Source: Nannochloropsis salina CCMP1776
Lineage: Eukaryota > Sar > Eustigmatophyceae > Eustigmatales > Monodopsidaceae
Length of the DNA: 64,000 nt
Direction: 5' to 3'
Assembly: GCA_004565275.1 (NCBI GenBank)
Contig: SDOX01000016.1
Location: 137,838-201,837, forward strand
The notes beneath the pieces were generated by a model. It saw nothing but the letters and a program-made list of their open reading frames with translations. It ran no database searches and had not been told where the DNA came from. Each line of letters opens with the position of its first letter. Position 1 is the first letter of the stretch. Of this stretch, positions 41,067-53,755 are shown one piece after another. A program made the position numbers and the translations under genes.

Positions 41067-41915
41067 AGGACGAAGGCCTGCCAAGGTTTCGGCGGAAATA
41101 TAATACAAAGAGGTAGAAGAAGCGGAGGTCTCAACACAACGAGGCATTCGATCAATGCGATACCGAACGACCCGAAGCTTGATATATTACCCAAAAAAAA
41201 TTATTGTACAAGGATTTTCGACATGCCATTTGGTGGGCTCCTGATGTACTGGGAAAGGCAGGTTCGGGTAGGTACAGGAAATCCTGTGCGCGTTGCGAAG
41301 GAATGACATTTTTACCCGACCCTATTTCACGAAATCATCCTCTTAATTATTTTACCGTCTCAAATGTTGTAAAGGAGCATCTATCTGAGTTGCTGTCTCT
41401 CGGGATTTACTTTTAGAAGTTCTGATATGAAACGGCGCAAGACCCATTACGAGAATGGGCCAGCCCCGCCACTCGAATTTCTAACCTTGCATGCACGCTC
41501 AATCAAACCGTGTGAGTGGTGGTCAACGCATTGTCGGACAGGCTTAATTTAAACCTAATTAGGCAGTAGTGTATGCCATTGACTCACTTTGATGATCGGA
41601 AAATGACGTGTAATAGGGCTCCATCGGGACCGCGTCATTCTTCCGCTTACGTACTCTACCACGTCAAGTACAACGCTGGAGCAGACATAAGGGGGGAAAA
41701 TCAAGCACTCATTCGGCAATGCGACAGTGTAGACACGAGAATTTTTTTCTGCAATGCATCGACCCACAGTTTTGGCCTGAAAGATGGGGAAAAGGGTCTC
41801 GGGCGTCAGAAAGTTTTGTGTTGACCATCTTCATGCTTGCCGTCGGGAACGTCGCGGCTTCAATCGCCCTTGTGTACTAGTCCTGATCAAAATTACTCCC
41901 CATCAACAGGGAAGT
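41067..41915. other. Intergenic region PIH1 / SpeD
   Basis: No supported gene. The frame of SpeD is open upstream to an ATG at 41784, but 41916 is the better start. A CATCAACAG sequence at about 41901-41909 could be a 5'-UTR intron acceptor. Confidence 0.5.
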
Positions 41916-42953
41916 ATGTTCCATAGCAAGAGAAGGGGAGGCATTGATCGCTCTGGCGGTGTCATTGTTTGGCAGCTACTGCTTTTTGTGTGCCACGCGC
42001 ACGCTTTCCTTCCTGCAGCTTTGTCGCACGGCTGGCCATCACATCTTCCACACGCTAGGCTTGCTACCTCGCTTTCGGCGTCATTACAATGGTCGAGACC
42101 GACAAGCCAGTCAACCACCGAACAGAACATAGCCTCATGTGACGTGATTGGGAACGTCGATGTGCCCAGCACCAGGTAGCCCGGGGATATATAGTTCGCC
42201 TCGTGGTATCAAACCTCCTGTCCTCCTCCCAACCTGTAGCAAATTTACTGATACCTCCCACCCATTTCTTCTGTCAAAATTTCGATTCTTTACAGCAATG
42301 ACGGCGTACTTAAGGCACATGGTCGTCACTTAACCCTGGATTATACGTCCTTTTTCGTGGACGCGCAAGACGGAGCGGCAATGACCCTGGCTCTTGTGCG
42401 CGCCGCAGTACGGGAAGCAGGGGTACGGGAGGTGCATTCCCATGTCGTTGTCCTCGGTGACGATGGTCTGAGCCCTCCAGGCTTCACTGGCATATGCTTG
42501 ATCGACGAAAGCCACGTATCTGCGCATTGCTATTCCGAAAAGGGTTGGTTGGCCTTGGACGTCTTTACGTGCGGCCCGACCGACCCTGCGGAGATAGCCG
42601 ATAAATTGCATCAAAGATTGACCGACGCCGTGCCTGGCCTGCGTTTGGTCAGAAGAATGGCCCATGACCGTTTCTTACATTTGGACATGGCACAAGGAGG
42701 GAGTGAAGAGAGGGAACAAACTAGGGTAAATGTAGACAGGCAATTAGACGGGTTTGACGAAGCCCTTTTTGGCGCGAATGACGGGCTAGGCAGGCGGAGA
42801 GACAAGCGAAGGGGGGTGGAGGAAAAGAAGGAAAGGGGTGTTGCGGCAGGGAAACAGATGGAGAAAGAGCTGGTGGTAGAGGGGAGAGAGCGCAGCGAGG
42901 GAGGACGAGCAAACGTGAAGAAATTCACCACCTGCGATAGACCTTGCGTTTGA
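41916..42953 (+). CDS. speD: Bacterial-type S-adenosylmethionine decarboxylase with plastid presequence
   Basis: Pyruvoyl enzyme that makes decarboxylated AdoMet for spermidine synthesis. Two exons, 41916-42175 and 42296-42953, join in phase. Exon 1 codes a hydrophobic signal (IVWQLLLFVCHAHA) and then FLPAA, matching an A-F-x-P plastid presequence, followed by a Ser-rich linker. Exon 2 begins the enzyme with LKAHGRHLTLDY. The self-cleavage site is DESHVSAHC: the Ser, the His five residues later, and the Cys twenty residues later in LDVFTCG have the same spacing as Ser63, His68 and Cys83 of the small bacterial SpeD (class 1B). The usual HTWPE is HCYSE here. After RRMAHDRFLHLD a basic tail of about 90 residues is added, which the bacterial enzyme lacks. 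ATG 41916 was chosen because the signal peptide follows directly. Confidence 0.92.
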
Positions 42954-43440
42954 CCTGGCTCCTAAAGCGTCACTGCCCTACGATAACGTTCGTCAACCTT
43001 CAGAGCTGAGCGTGGGATGCCTCTCGTGCATGATAAGCCTCCTTTGGCTGGGGGACGGCCGCCACAAAGTCTCACAGGGCCCTCGGCACGCGTTTCCTCT
43101 TTCCGTCCGCTTCAAAGTCATACTGTTCCGAGAGCTCATGTGCCATGGCGTGCTGCCCAAAAGTGGCGCGAAAGTAAATGAATAAACCCATCCGCGGTTC
43201 CTACACTCAAAGGAAAAGAGGACTACGGATCCTAGAGCCTATCTAGTCAAATATGTACAACACTTTGCCTTCCTTACGCTTTAGGTCAGGTGCTTTGAGG
43301 ATGGGCAATACATTTATAACCTGCCAATGATGTCGCAAACTTTCTACCTCCCTCTCCCTTCCTTCCTTTCCTCCCTCCAAACATACCGCTTGATTCTTCC
43401 CGTGTGCTCTTCCACCCTCCCTCCCTCCCTCCCTCCCTCC
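42954..43440. other. Intergenic or missing-exon region before the gap
   Basis: A minus-strand candidate terminal exon lies at about 43071-43157: an acceptor reading TTGGGCAG, then HAMAHELSEQYDFEAD and a stop soon after. It may be the last exon of a minus-strand gene that enters the gap, but its parent is unknown. CCCT units start at 43412. Confidence 0.4.
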
Positions 43441-43642
43441 NNNNNNNNNNNNNNNNNNNNNNNNNNNNNNNNNNNNNNNNNNNNNNNNNNNNNNNNNNNN
43501 NNNNNNNNNNNNNNNNNNNNNNNNNNNNNNNNNNNNNNNNCTTTCGTCAAGCTAAGCCTTCCCCTTCCCATGTCGTCTGTCCCAAACACCCTCCCTCCCT
43601 CCCTCCCTACCTCCCTCCCTCCCACCCTCCCTCCCTCCCTCA
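43412..43642. repeat. CCCT microsatellite interrupted by assembly gap
   Basis: CCCT units run up to the N block and resume from about 43589 to 43642. The gap is evidently a repeat-collapse point. Confidence 0.9.
43441..43540. other. Assembly gap (100 N)
   Basis: Exactly 100 undetermined bases, a conventional placeholder length, so the true size is unknown. It falls in the intron or missing 3' part of the TrmH gene. Confidence 0.99.
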
Positions 43643-43643
43643 C

Positions 43644-45254
43644 CTGAATACACGGGCATCACCTCCATGGCCCCTGCACTTGCCTTGCTGACCGTGGGGG
43701 TCAAGGCCGCACTGTTCTTGGCGCACACCACCACCCCTCGCATGCCTAAAAAAAACGCGGTGCGTAGCAGGGCCCCAAAGTTCTGGGGATCCCACACCTC
43801 GTCCAGCGCAAGCCAATGCGGGGACGGTCTCGGAGACTGGGAGACCTCGGGTACTGCCGGGGCGGAAAGGGGCGGCGAGGAGGGAGGGAGGGAGGGAGGG
43901 AGGGAGGGAGGGAGGGCGTCGATCTCGAGGTAGTCGAGGGGTTTGGCGCGAAGGACGAAGCCTTGGTGCTGCAGGGGAGAAGGGCGAGGGGAGAGAGAGG
44001 GCAGGAAGAGGACGTGAGCGTGCTAGCATTCGCCCATCACCACCCTCTGTGGGTCCCTGCTCCTCTTCGGTTTCAGGGCCCAGACCACGCAGACGCCTCT
44101 TCTTCCCTCCCTTCCTCTCTCCCTCCCTCCCTCCCCCCATCCGCCACGCACCGGCCGGTTGTCCGCCAATAAATTCAGGTAGTGCTTTTGCGTCACCGTT
44201 CGTTTAACTGCGCAAGCCTCGCCCTCCCCCCCTTCCCCCCAGGCCAAGATCTTTGACACGGCGGCTTTATCCTTCTTATCCTTCAAAGTCATCCCCTCCT
44301 GCACGTACAACTCCTCCACGTCCCGCCGCCCACTTAGCAAGGCACTTAATACTGGCGAGACCCCGTAGATATAATCGAAGCCTTCCATTACACGCGGCCC
44401 CTCCGCCCGGTCCCCTCCTCCCTCCCTCCACCCCTCCCTCCCTCCCTCCCTCCCTCCCTCCCTCCCGTCTTCCCAATCCTCCTCCCCTGCCCAATCCCCT
44501 GGGCCCGGGGCCTCGTAAGACCATTCCAGGGAAGACGAGGACGACAAATATCCTCCCTTCCGTCCCCCTCCCTCCATCCTTCCTTCTCGCCCTCCCCCCC
44601 CCCCTTCGGCCAATCCCTCTCCTGATACCTCCCACCCCGACCCCCCTCCTTCCTTCCCCCTTCCCACTTCTGGCCCCGGCCTGAGCCCCAGCTTGCCTCT
44701 TTCCCTCCTCCTCTTCCTCCTCCCCTTCCTCCTCGACCTCCGAACTCTGCGTTCCTCCCCCCTTCGTATCCCCCCCTCTCTCTCCCCCGTTCAGACCTTC
44801 CTCCCCCCCGGCGTCCGCCGTTTCCCGCCTCGTGTCCATCCTCCCGCCCCCCGCCCCTTGGTGCTCGTCCAGAATGGGCATATCCTCCATCTCTGCCCCC
44901 CTTTCCCCCGTCTTTATCCTTGTCGTTGCCTCCTGCCCGTCCTTTTGCCCCACCTCGTCCTGCGTAACCCCCAGGGGGGAAAGAGAAAGCCGGGGTCAAG
45001 GGACGGATAGATGCGGACCAAGGCGCCCAGTACCGCGCCCGCAAGGCCGCTCGCTGAAAAAGACGTGGAGCAGACGCAGGATGGAAGGGGAAGGCGTGGA
45101 TGAACATGGGCAAGGAGGTGGTGGTGAGGCACAAGAGGAGGTGAAGGAGGAGGATGGAGCCAGGAACGTCCTTTCGAAGGCAAAAGCGATGCCGACAGCG
45201 GCTGTCGTTGCGGTGGCGGCTGCCTATGCCACGCCTACCGGGCATTAAATGCAT
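43644..45254 (-). CDS. SpoU/TrmH-family rRNA 2'-O-methyltransferase (MRM1/RlmB type), 3' end lost in gap
   Basis: SAM-dependent knot-fold enzyme that 2'-O-methylates a ribosomal guanosine, probably in the plastid. Two exons are sure: one ending at 44152 (with DYIYGVSPVLSALLSGRR and HYLNLLADNRP) and 43968-43644 (HQGFVLRAKPLDYLEIDA, then LALDEVWDPQNFGALLRTAF and LTPTVSKASAGAMEVMPVYS). They join in phase across a GT-AG intron. Motif 3 (the N-x-S/G-E-G-x-G-L block) is absent and must lie in or beyond the gap. The N-terminus at 45254 begins with a signal-like stretch (SILLLHLLLCLTTTSLPMF) and IHAFPFHPAS, an A-F-x-P-like plastid motif. A very long Gly/Arg-rich region follows, whose frame relation to the catalytic exon I could not settle. 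One exon contains an in-frame SLPP microsatellite. Confidence 0.82.
43879..43917. repeat. GGGA microsatellite coding SLPP in TrmH exon
   Basis: On the sense strand CCCT units stay in frame between LDYLEID and the WDPQN motif, coding Ser-Leu-Pro-Pro repeats. Confidence 0.85.
44425..44465. repeat. CCCT microsatellite coding GGRE in TrmH
   Basis: Plus-strand CCCT. The sense strand codes Gly-Arg-Glu-Gly repeats just upstream of the catalytic N-domain. Confidence 0.88.
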
Positions 45255-46049
45255 CTAGGGATACGTGTATGGTAAATAAGAGGTGCGAAAGTGCGTTGGT
45301 TGATGTTGAAGGGCGCCAGAGAGGTGCTTCAACAGAACGATGAGGACGACGGCATGATAGGAGGGACAGACCAGACAGGATGTATAAGAATAAGATTCCA
45401 TGCCCATAGCGCGCTGATTTCAATCAAACCAACCGTATATCACTCCCAAGAAGTCGCCATGGCCCCACTGAGGCGTCTTTTCTGGCCTTTGCGTATTCGT
45501 TTTGGCCTCGCCGGCCGCTTAGCCACTCTTTTCTTCCTTGAAAGCTCCTTGGCCCATATCCACGTGAGTACGTTGCTTTCGGCCCGCTTCTGCCCTCGAT
45601 ATTACGGCAATTTGCAACCTTACCTTGGTACCACCGTCATTTATGGGTATGCATGAGCATGAAGAGTATGTTTGGAGGCGTGAGCAAGGTGGATTTATTG
45701 GGGACACCGTAATATGACGGCCCTGGCATCATTTGGCAGTGTATTTGGGTAGCCCTTTGTTCGCCACTTTTCTCAACACCTTCTGCGGCATGCATGCTCT
45801 CATAGAGAAACGCAAAGCCGTCGTACACCGAAAGTTCCATATACTATAGATTTCCTTTACATGTATGGGAAAGGCTGTATTTCTGTTGACTGCTCAGTGT
45901 CCTACTATTTAGACACGCGCGTTGCAATACATTCTTTAGTGTGAAAAGACGGACCAAAATACGAAAACCTTAATTTTATTTCACCTGGACAACAATGTTC
46001 CCCACTTTTTTCTCTCTCTGCACAGAAAACAGAAAGGGTCGCATTTCCC
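45255..46049. promoter_or_regulatory. Divergent region TrmH / LRR gene
   Basis: Intergenic between divergent starts. A plus-strand frame at 45459-45656 (MAPLRRLFWPLRIRFG...) is short and unmatched, so it is not called. Confidence 0.4.
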
Positions 46050-47903
46050 ATGGACACATCGTACACACATTCCTCCGCGGCATCCCTAGCGTCTACCTCT
46101 TCCTTCTTCTCTTTTTCCATCCCGCCACCTCAAAAACTTCATGGTAGCGGACTACAATTTGTTGGAGGAGGGTGCCTCATTCCTCTCTTTCATCATATCG
46201 GCGTGGATGACTTGATAGGACAGACCATGCTTTCCTTCCTGACCGTGCACGGAGCCTTGTCCACAGCCAGTACCTGCCGGGCGGCTGCGTCCTTCTCGCT
46301 TCGGGATTGTCTCGTCATCTACGGCATAAAATTCAAACACTTACAGTACGACGGGGGAAGAGCGTATGCGTGCACACAAAATGTTTGCATGGCCGTTCCT
46401 GTCCGTTATTATTCTCCACACATTTTCACTCGCCTCTACTCATCCATCCTTTTTTTGTGTGGTTTCGTATCCTCCCCACCCCAGCCTCGTCTACCCCCGG
46501 CTCCCCCGATTTGCCTCCCTCCGCATTCTGAGTCTCTCAGATAATCCACTGGGCGACCCGGGTGCCCGACATCTCGCGCAAGCACTTCTATCCCTCGCCG
46601 GGAAGCAGCCTTCCTCCTCCTCTTCACGCCTTATCATGCTGCACCTTGCCAACTGCCAGATTGGTCCGATCGGCTTCTCCTCCCTCCTCGTCGCATTCGA
46701 ATTTGGAGCGTGCGATGGCTTGACCTCCCTTGATCTGTCCCGCAACCGGCTGTATGCGCCCGGCCTTGTCGCATTTGCCAGGCTGTTGGAGAAAGGGAGG
46801 GAGGGAGGGAGGGAGGAAAGGAGGGAGGAAGAGGAGGAAGAGGGGAGAATGGCCGAACTCGTCCCTCCCCCTTCCTTTCCTCCTCGCTTGCCTCACCTGC
46901 AGCACTTGCTCCTAGGGAACGTGTGGGCGTCCGCCATTGGGGCGGCGGCATTGGCAGCTGCCTTTGCTTCTGGCGCTTGCCCCTCCCTCCTGACCCTGGA
47001 CATGTCCTACAACGATTTACACAGGTGCGTGAGCGAAGATTTTCTTCGTATATAGAGACGAAAGTGATGAACACTTAATCAGAGCCCGGGAAAGGTACAG
47101 AAACACGGATAGTCGATGTAAACTGATTTGCGTATTCATGTCTTACCTCTCACAGCGCCGGAGCTCAAGCCCTCCTCTCCGCCTTTGCATCCAGCGGCGC
47201 GTGTGCCAAATTACAGAGGTTGAATCTGGCAGGTAACGGTCTGGGGGCACAGGGGGCGTGGGAGATTGGGAGGGCCTTTGCCAGCGGGTGGGGCAAAGCG
47301 CTTCGCGTGTTGTCCTTGGCGAGTAATGGTTTGGGGGCCGGGGGTGTGGAAGCGCTCTTAGAAGCTGCGAGGGGGGGCACAGGGAGGGAGGGAGGGAGGG
47401 AGCGTGATCGTCCGTTTCGGTACTACCATGTGCGGGAGGAAGGCATGAATGTGGGAGGAGGGAGAAGGGATCATCTGCGCCCAGACTTCGCCTCGTCGTC
47501 CTATCTGGCATCGACGTCCTCCTCCTCCGCCTTCCCTCCCCCCCTTCTTGTCACGGTCCCTTCTGAGGCTTCCTCCTACCCTCTTCAGAGCCTCCAAATC
47601 CTAAATCTCTTTCTCAATGGTGCCGGGGATGAAGGTGCGAGTGAAGTCGCGGCGGCATTAGCCCACGGGCTCCTCCCTTCCCTCCAATTTTTGGACCTGG
47701 CTGCCAATCGTATCACTCAAGAAGGGGTGGGTGGGCTCGTGAGTGCGTTGCAGGAAGATCGAGATGGGATTGAGGGGGAAGGAGGGGTATACCTCAGAGT
47801 GAGAAGGAGGAGGAAAAGGCCTGATTTAAATCTAGCCTTCAACCTGCTTCCCTGGGAGAAGGAAAGCTATGTGCATGCGATGCCTCCGGGAGTGTCGTTG
47901 TGA
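46050..47903 (+). CDS. Leucine-rich-repeat (RNI-like) protein with possible F-box-like N-terminus
   Basis: Protein-interaction scaffold, function unknown. Three exons, 46050-46345, 46485-47024 and 47156-47903, join in phase by GT-AG introns. Exon 1 contains LIGQTMLSFLTVHGALSTAS and TCRAAASFSLRD, which look like an F-box. This is tentative. Ribonuclease-inhibitor-type repeats follow: LRILSLSDNPLGDPGARHLA, LIMLHLANCQIGPIGFSSLL, LTSLDLSRNRLYAPGLVAFA, LQHLLLGNVWASAIGAAALA, LLTLDMSYNDLH, LQRLNLAGNGLGAQGAWEIG, LRVLSLASNGLGAGGVEALL, LQILNLFLNGAGDEGASEVA and LQFLDLAANRITQEGVGGLV. Two GGRE microsatellite loops interrupt the repeats (about 46796-46850 and 47375-47405). If the F-box is real, it would be a ubiquitin-ligase adaptor. 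Confidence 0.87.
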
Positions 47904-49251
47904 GACAGAAAATGGCGAATACGGGAGGGAAACAGAGGTGAAAAGACATGGCTAAAGGTAAAGTGTGACAGATAGGCAAAGCGAGCCTAGCAGAAGGTTC
48001 CGTGGCCGGGCTACGTAAAAAAGACATCAATACCAATACTCAAGATTTATTGTATCGGCGTGGAGCTCAAATTTATCTCGCGCAAGGTGTCCTGTAAAAT
48101 GACAAGTCAAACATAGGAGCAATCGTCTACATTAGCACGATTATCAATATAGAGAATTGTGTGTGGGATAACAGATCAAGATATTGTTCTAGCGCACATA
48201 AAAAAGCAATCGCTGATCAGGTGTGACGGTATGCATATGCTGCCACCTATTTTCCCTGAGTCATATAAGGTATTCGCAAAAAAAAAATCAATCGACCCGA
48301 ACAATTGCCAGACGATTTTATTTTACATTTGGAGCCTTCAAGAGACGTAACCTCTGTCGTAAGCTGGCATACTTCCAGTGATAGATAATTTAAGGGCTTT
48401 AAAACCCTTTAAAAACCATTCTTTGATGGTCACGACACTCAAACTGCGGGGAGAACCAAAGAAAAAATGTGAAATTGACACAGGCGTACAAAAAGGCATC
48501 TATCATTCTCGCCGGCGCGTAACGGTTATTTGAAAGTTTGAAGGAGGGCCAGGCAATCCACCGCACCCATAAATTCGTTTCAAAAAACCATCTGAGCATG
48601 ATCAACGGAATTTTGACTATTTCATGCCTAGAATCTGCCCTTGAATGCTCCTTTCGGAGTGTAAAGAGCACATTGCATGTAAACTTTCTTGTGATGTGTG
48701 TGGATTAGAATCATCCCATCACGCCATATCGTGATTTCTGGTTTGTACTTCTGGCCTCGGCGAGGGGCATTCGGCGCTGCCCCCCATCTTACCACCCTCA
48801 GTCGTGTGCTGTGTGCGTGACCGTGTGCAAACTTCTTTCGTGCGGACATGCCCATCGTACACTTTCTATTCAGTTCAGCTTTGATCCCAGTTGGGAATTC
48901 TCCACTTTCTCTCATTTGAGAGCTTTGCAGTCTAACAAGGGAGGCCAGAAGAACGATGTTCTTGTGGTGTGACAGTTTCACGCCTATAGAGGCCTATGTA
49001 AACCTGATCCTGCGCAACCTTTGATCGCTTTTCCCTTCTCGAAACCTTGAACCCGCCGATTTGTATCCATTGACGAAGCCGTAGCTTTCTGCGGATAAGA
49101 ATATGTCCGGCCCGACTTTGGCCAGGGTGCATGGCCCATTCCAGGTTCTGATCATCGGCTGTCAAAACCGTTTTGCTTTCACGCCCACGTCGTCCTGTAT
49201 ACCCCCTTCCCTATTCACAGACAACCAGCCCTTTCGCCACTCTCTTTCAGC
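47904..49251. other. Intergenic, AT-richer
   Basis: Only weak open frames on the minus strand (48399-48671 and 48628-48981), with no recognisable motif. The part before 49252 ends in a CTCTTTCAG-like sequence that may be a 5'-UTR intron acceptor of the GMD gene. Confidence 0.5.
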
Positions 49252-51683
<2,432 letters not shown>

Positions 51684-52389
51684 GCTGGAAAGGGAGAAAA
51701 AAGAGCGGGGCGGAGACGGGAGGGGGACGCGGGTTGCTGGTACGAGCGGGCCCCTCGGGATGGGAGTGTTGGCTGGGCAAGCGGACCCTCTTCCCTTTAT
51801 CGTCGTCGTGTGCGGCAGAGGGAAGAAAGGGGAAAATACTTGAATGAAAAGGAAGAAATATTTCTCATAGACACGCAATTTAACGCCGTAGCGTCCGAGT
51901 GGGTGGATTGGGGCGTGAGGATGACTGACGCGAGATAGGCAGAGGGAAAAATTGGAGTGGAGGATGCGGGCGTACCCCCGAAACAAGTCATTTTTTATAT
52001 CCGCGGTTATACCAAGGGTAGCACGTCGGATAAAAAGTTCAATAGATAAATGGAATTCCCGCAAATACAGAGATACGAGGGATTCGGGGTTGAGAAGGAG
52101 GAAGGGCATGCATCTACCCGCGTATGGTTTGAGAGGGTGCGCAAAGAGGAAAAACAACGTGATGTGGATGTATTTTTCTGCGTGTCTAGTCGTTACATTT
52201 CTGTCACGTTACAGCAAAGGCTCAAAAGATGGATTCAGATTCGCGAGTCAGCCATAGAGAGAGACTGCTGTTAGCCCGTATGGACCTCATGAGGATCCTG
52301 GCCTGGACGCGGTTTCGCCCGTGGCATTTTTTCTTTTCCTAACTGTATTTCGCTTTTCATAACAATGATACGCAATTATTGATATCAAT
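51684..52389. other. Convergent intergenic region
   Basis: 3' flanks of GMD and of the small minus-strand gene. No gene seen. Confidence 0.6.
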
Positions 52390-52860
52390 CTATTTCGGAT
52401 TTCTAGACATAAGCTCTTTCACTCGCTGTCTATTGGTTTGCAGCGGAGCAGGAGGAACAGGTTCAGGTTTTGCTTCCATCTTGGGCTTTAGTGGAGAGAT
52501 GGCCGTAATTGGATTGCCTGCCATACTTGCTTTCCATCTATTGTAAAAGATGCGGAATACTTCGATCGGTCAGCAGAGTAAGAGGGATAAATTTGTGATA
52601 CGAGGATGCAGCAAGGGGCACGCTGACACGTACTTGGTTTCGAGCTTGATTTTGTTTTCTTGGCGGGCTGCCCTGCGCTCTTTCTGTTGTCCAATATCAT
52701 AGATGAATTTTGAATCTTCAATGGGCGAATCAAGTGGCTTGCCATAAAAGAAATCCATAAGAAAGTGGAAGGACAAAGAAGGGACGGGAATAGCACTCAC
52801 GAATTCTGCACCGTAAGCCCTCTTTTCCGCAGCACGGGCGTTCGATTGAGCGGAGCCCAT
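52390..52860 (-). CDS. Small three-exon protein, probably N-myristoylated, function unknown
   Basis: Three exons, 52860-52801, 52737-52634 and 52537-52390, join in phase and give about 103 residues. The N-terminus MGSAQSNARAAEKRAYG fits a myristoylation signal (Gly2, small residues, Ser6). Exon 2 reads SPIEDSKFIYDIGQQKERRA, an amphipathic charged helix. Exon 3 has KPKMEAKPEPVPPAPL and ends VKELMSRNPK. Exon 1 ends with a good GTGAGT donor. The exon 2 acceptor is AAG instead of CAG, which is slightly weak. I know no matching family. The clean phases make a real gene likely. Expected location is a membrane face, by acylation. Confidence 0.62.
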
Positions 52861-53755
52861 TAGTAGAGTGAGTCCTATCTTAATTTGAAATGTGTGTGTA
52901 CGTAAAAGGGTGTTTCTTACATGCCACGAAAATCAATAAGGAGTGGAAACCCGGGTGAGAAGATCGGAGGGAAGCGGACGGCTCTTGAAGTCTTATGGGC
53001 CGACGAAGATACCCGGGGGGGGAGGTTGCTGCATTTTGTTATTGGCATCTACGTGTTCGGCCCTTTCATGTCGCAATAGCGAAAGGAGGTAGTACAATAT
53101 GTCGAAAGCCTGTGTTTTCTGTCAACTTCTTTTTGCTTGCACCGATGAGATGTGGATCTGGAAAGGAAAACTGCCTAGGTCCTGTTCCCCATGTCGTCCT
53201 CATTCTACTAAGTCCCAAAGCAGCATCCGAAAACAAGCTGGGTTAGGCTTTGATACATCTCAAGCCATTGTGTATACGTTTCATAGTACTATTATGAGTA
53301 CCAGGGCAAAGTTTTGTGTCCAAGAAACAAGTAAGTGGCATGTCGTTCCATGTTATTGCTTTATTTCTCAGCTAATCTCGCAGGCCCCGGTATTATTGCT
53401 CCGGGAGGACGAAGGCTAAGACTACCCAATTTCATGCTTTACCCGTCAAATATGCAAATAATTACATTTGTGTCACACCGTCCAATATCTTGCGTAATTT
53501 TACCCCAGGTCTCATGCAGAAATGTACATCAGAGCGATGAACAGATGGATCCGTTCTATGACGTACGACACGCCAACAGGCCCATCCCCCCCACAATTCC
53601 TACATTCGTCCGATCTTACCTATCGTACAAGCTGTTTACACCATCAACTCGTAGTCCTGACGCTTTACGACGCGCTTTAGTGAGTAGGGTCCACGACCCT
53701 CCCTCCTCATCACCCCCTTGCGGCGCATGAGATGGGCTAGGCCCCGGGACCACCA
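52861..53755. other. Intergenic, no supported gene
   Basis: A plus-strand frame at 53099-53419 starts MSKACVFCQLLFACTDEMWI and has several Cys residues, but no family match and no splice context. Left uncalled. Confidence 0.45.

Noticed and set aside
43412-43642. Periodic repeats considered as a CRISPR-like array
   Set aside because: Simple CCCT tetranucleotide repeats without spacers, in a eukaryotic intron.
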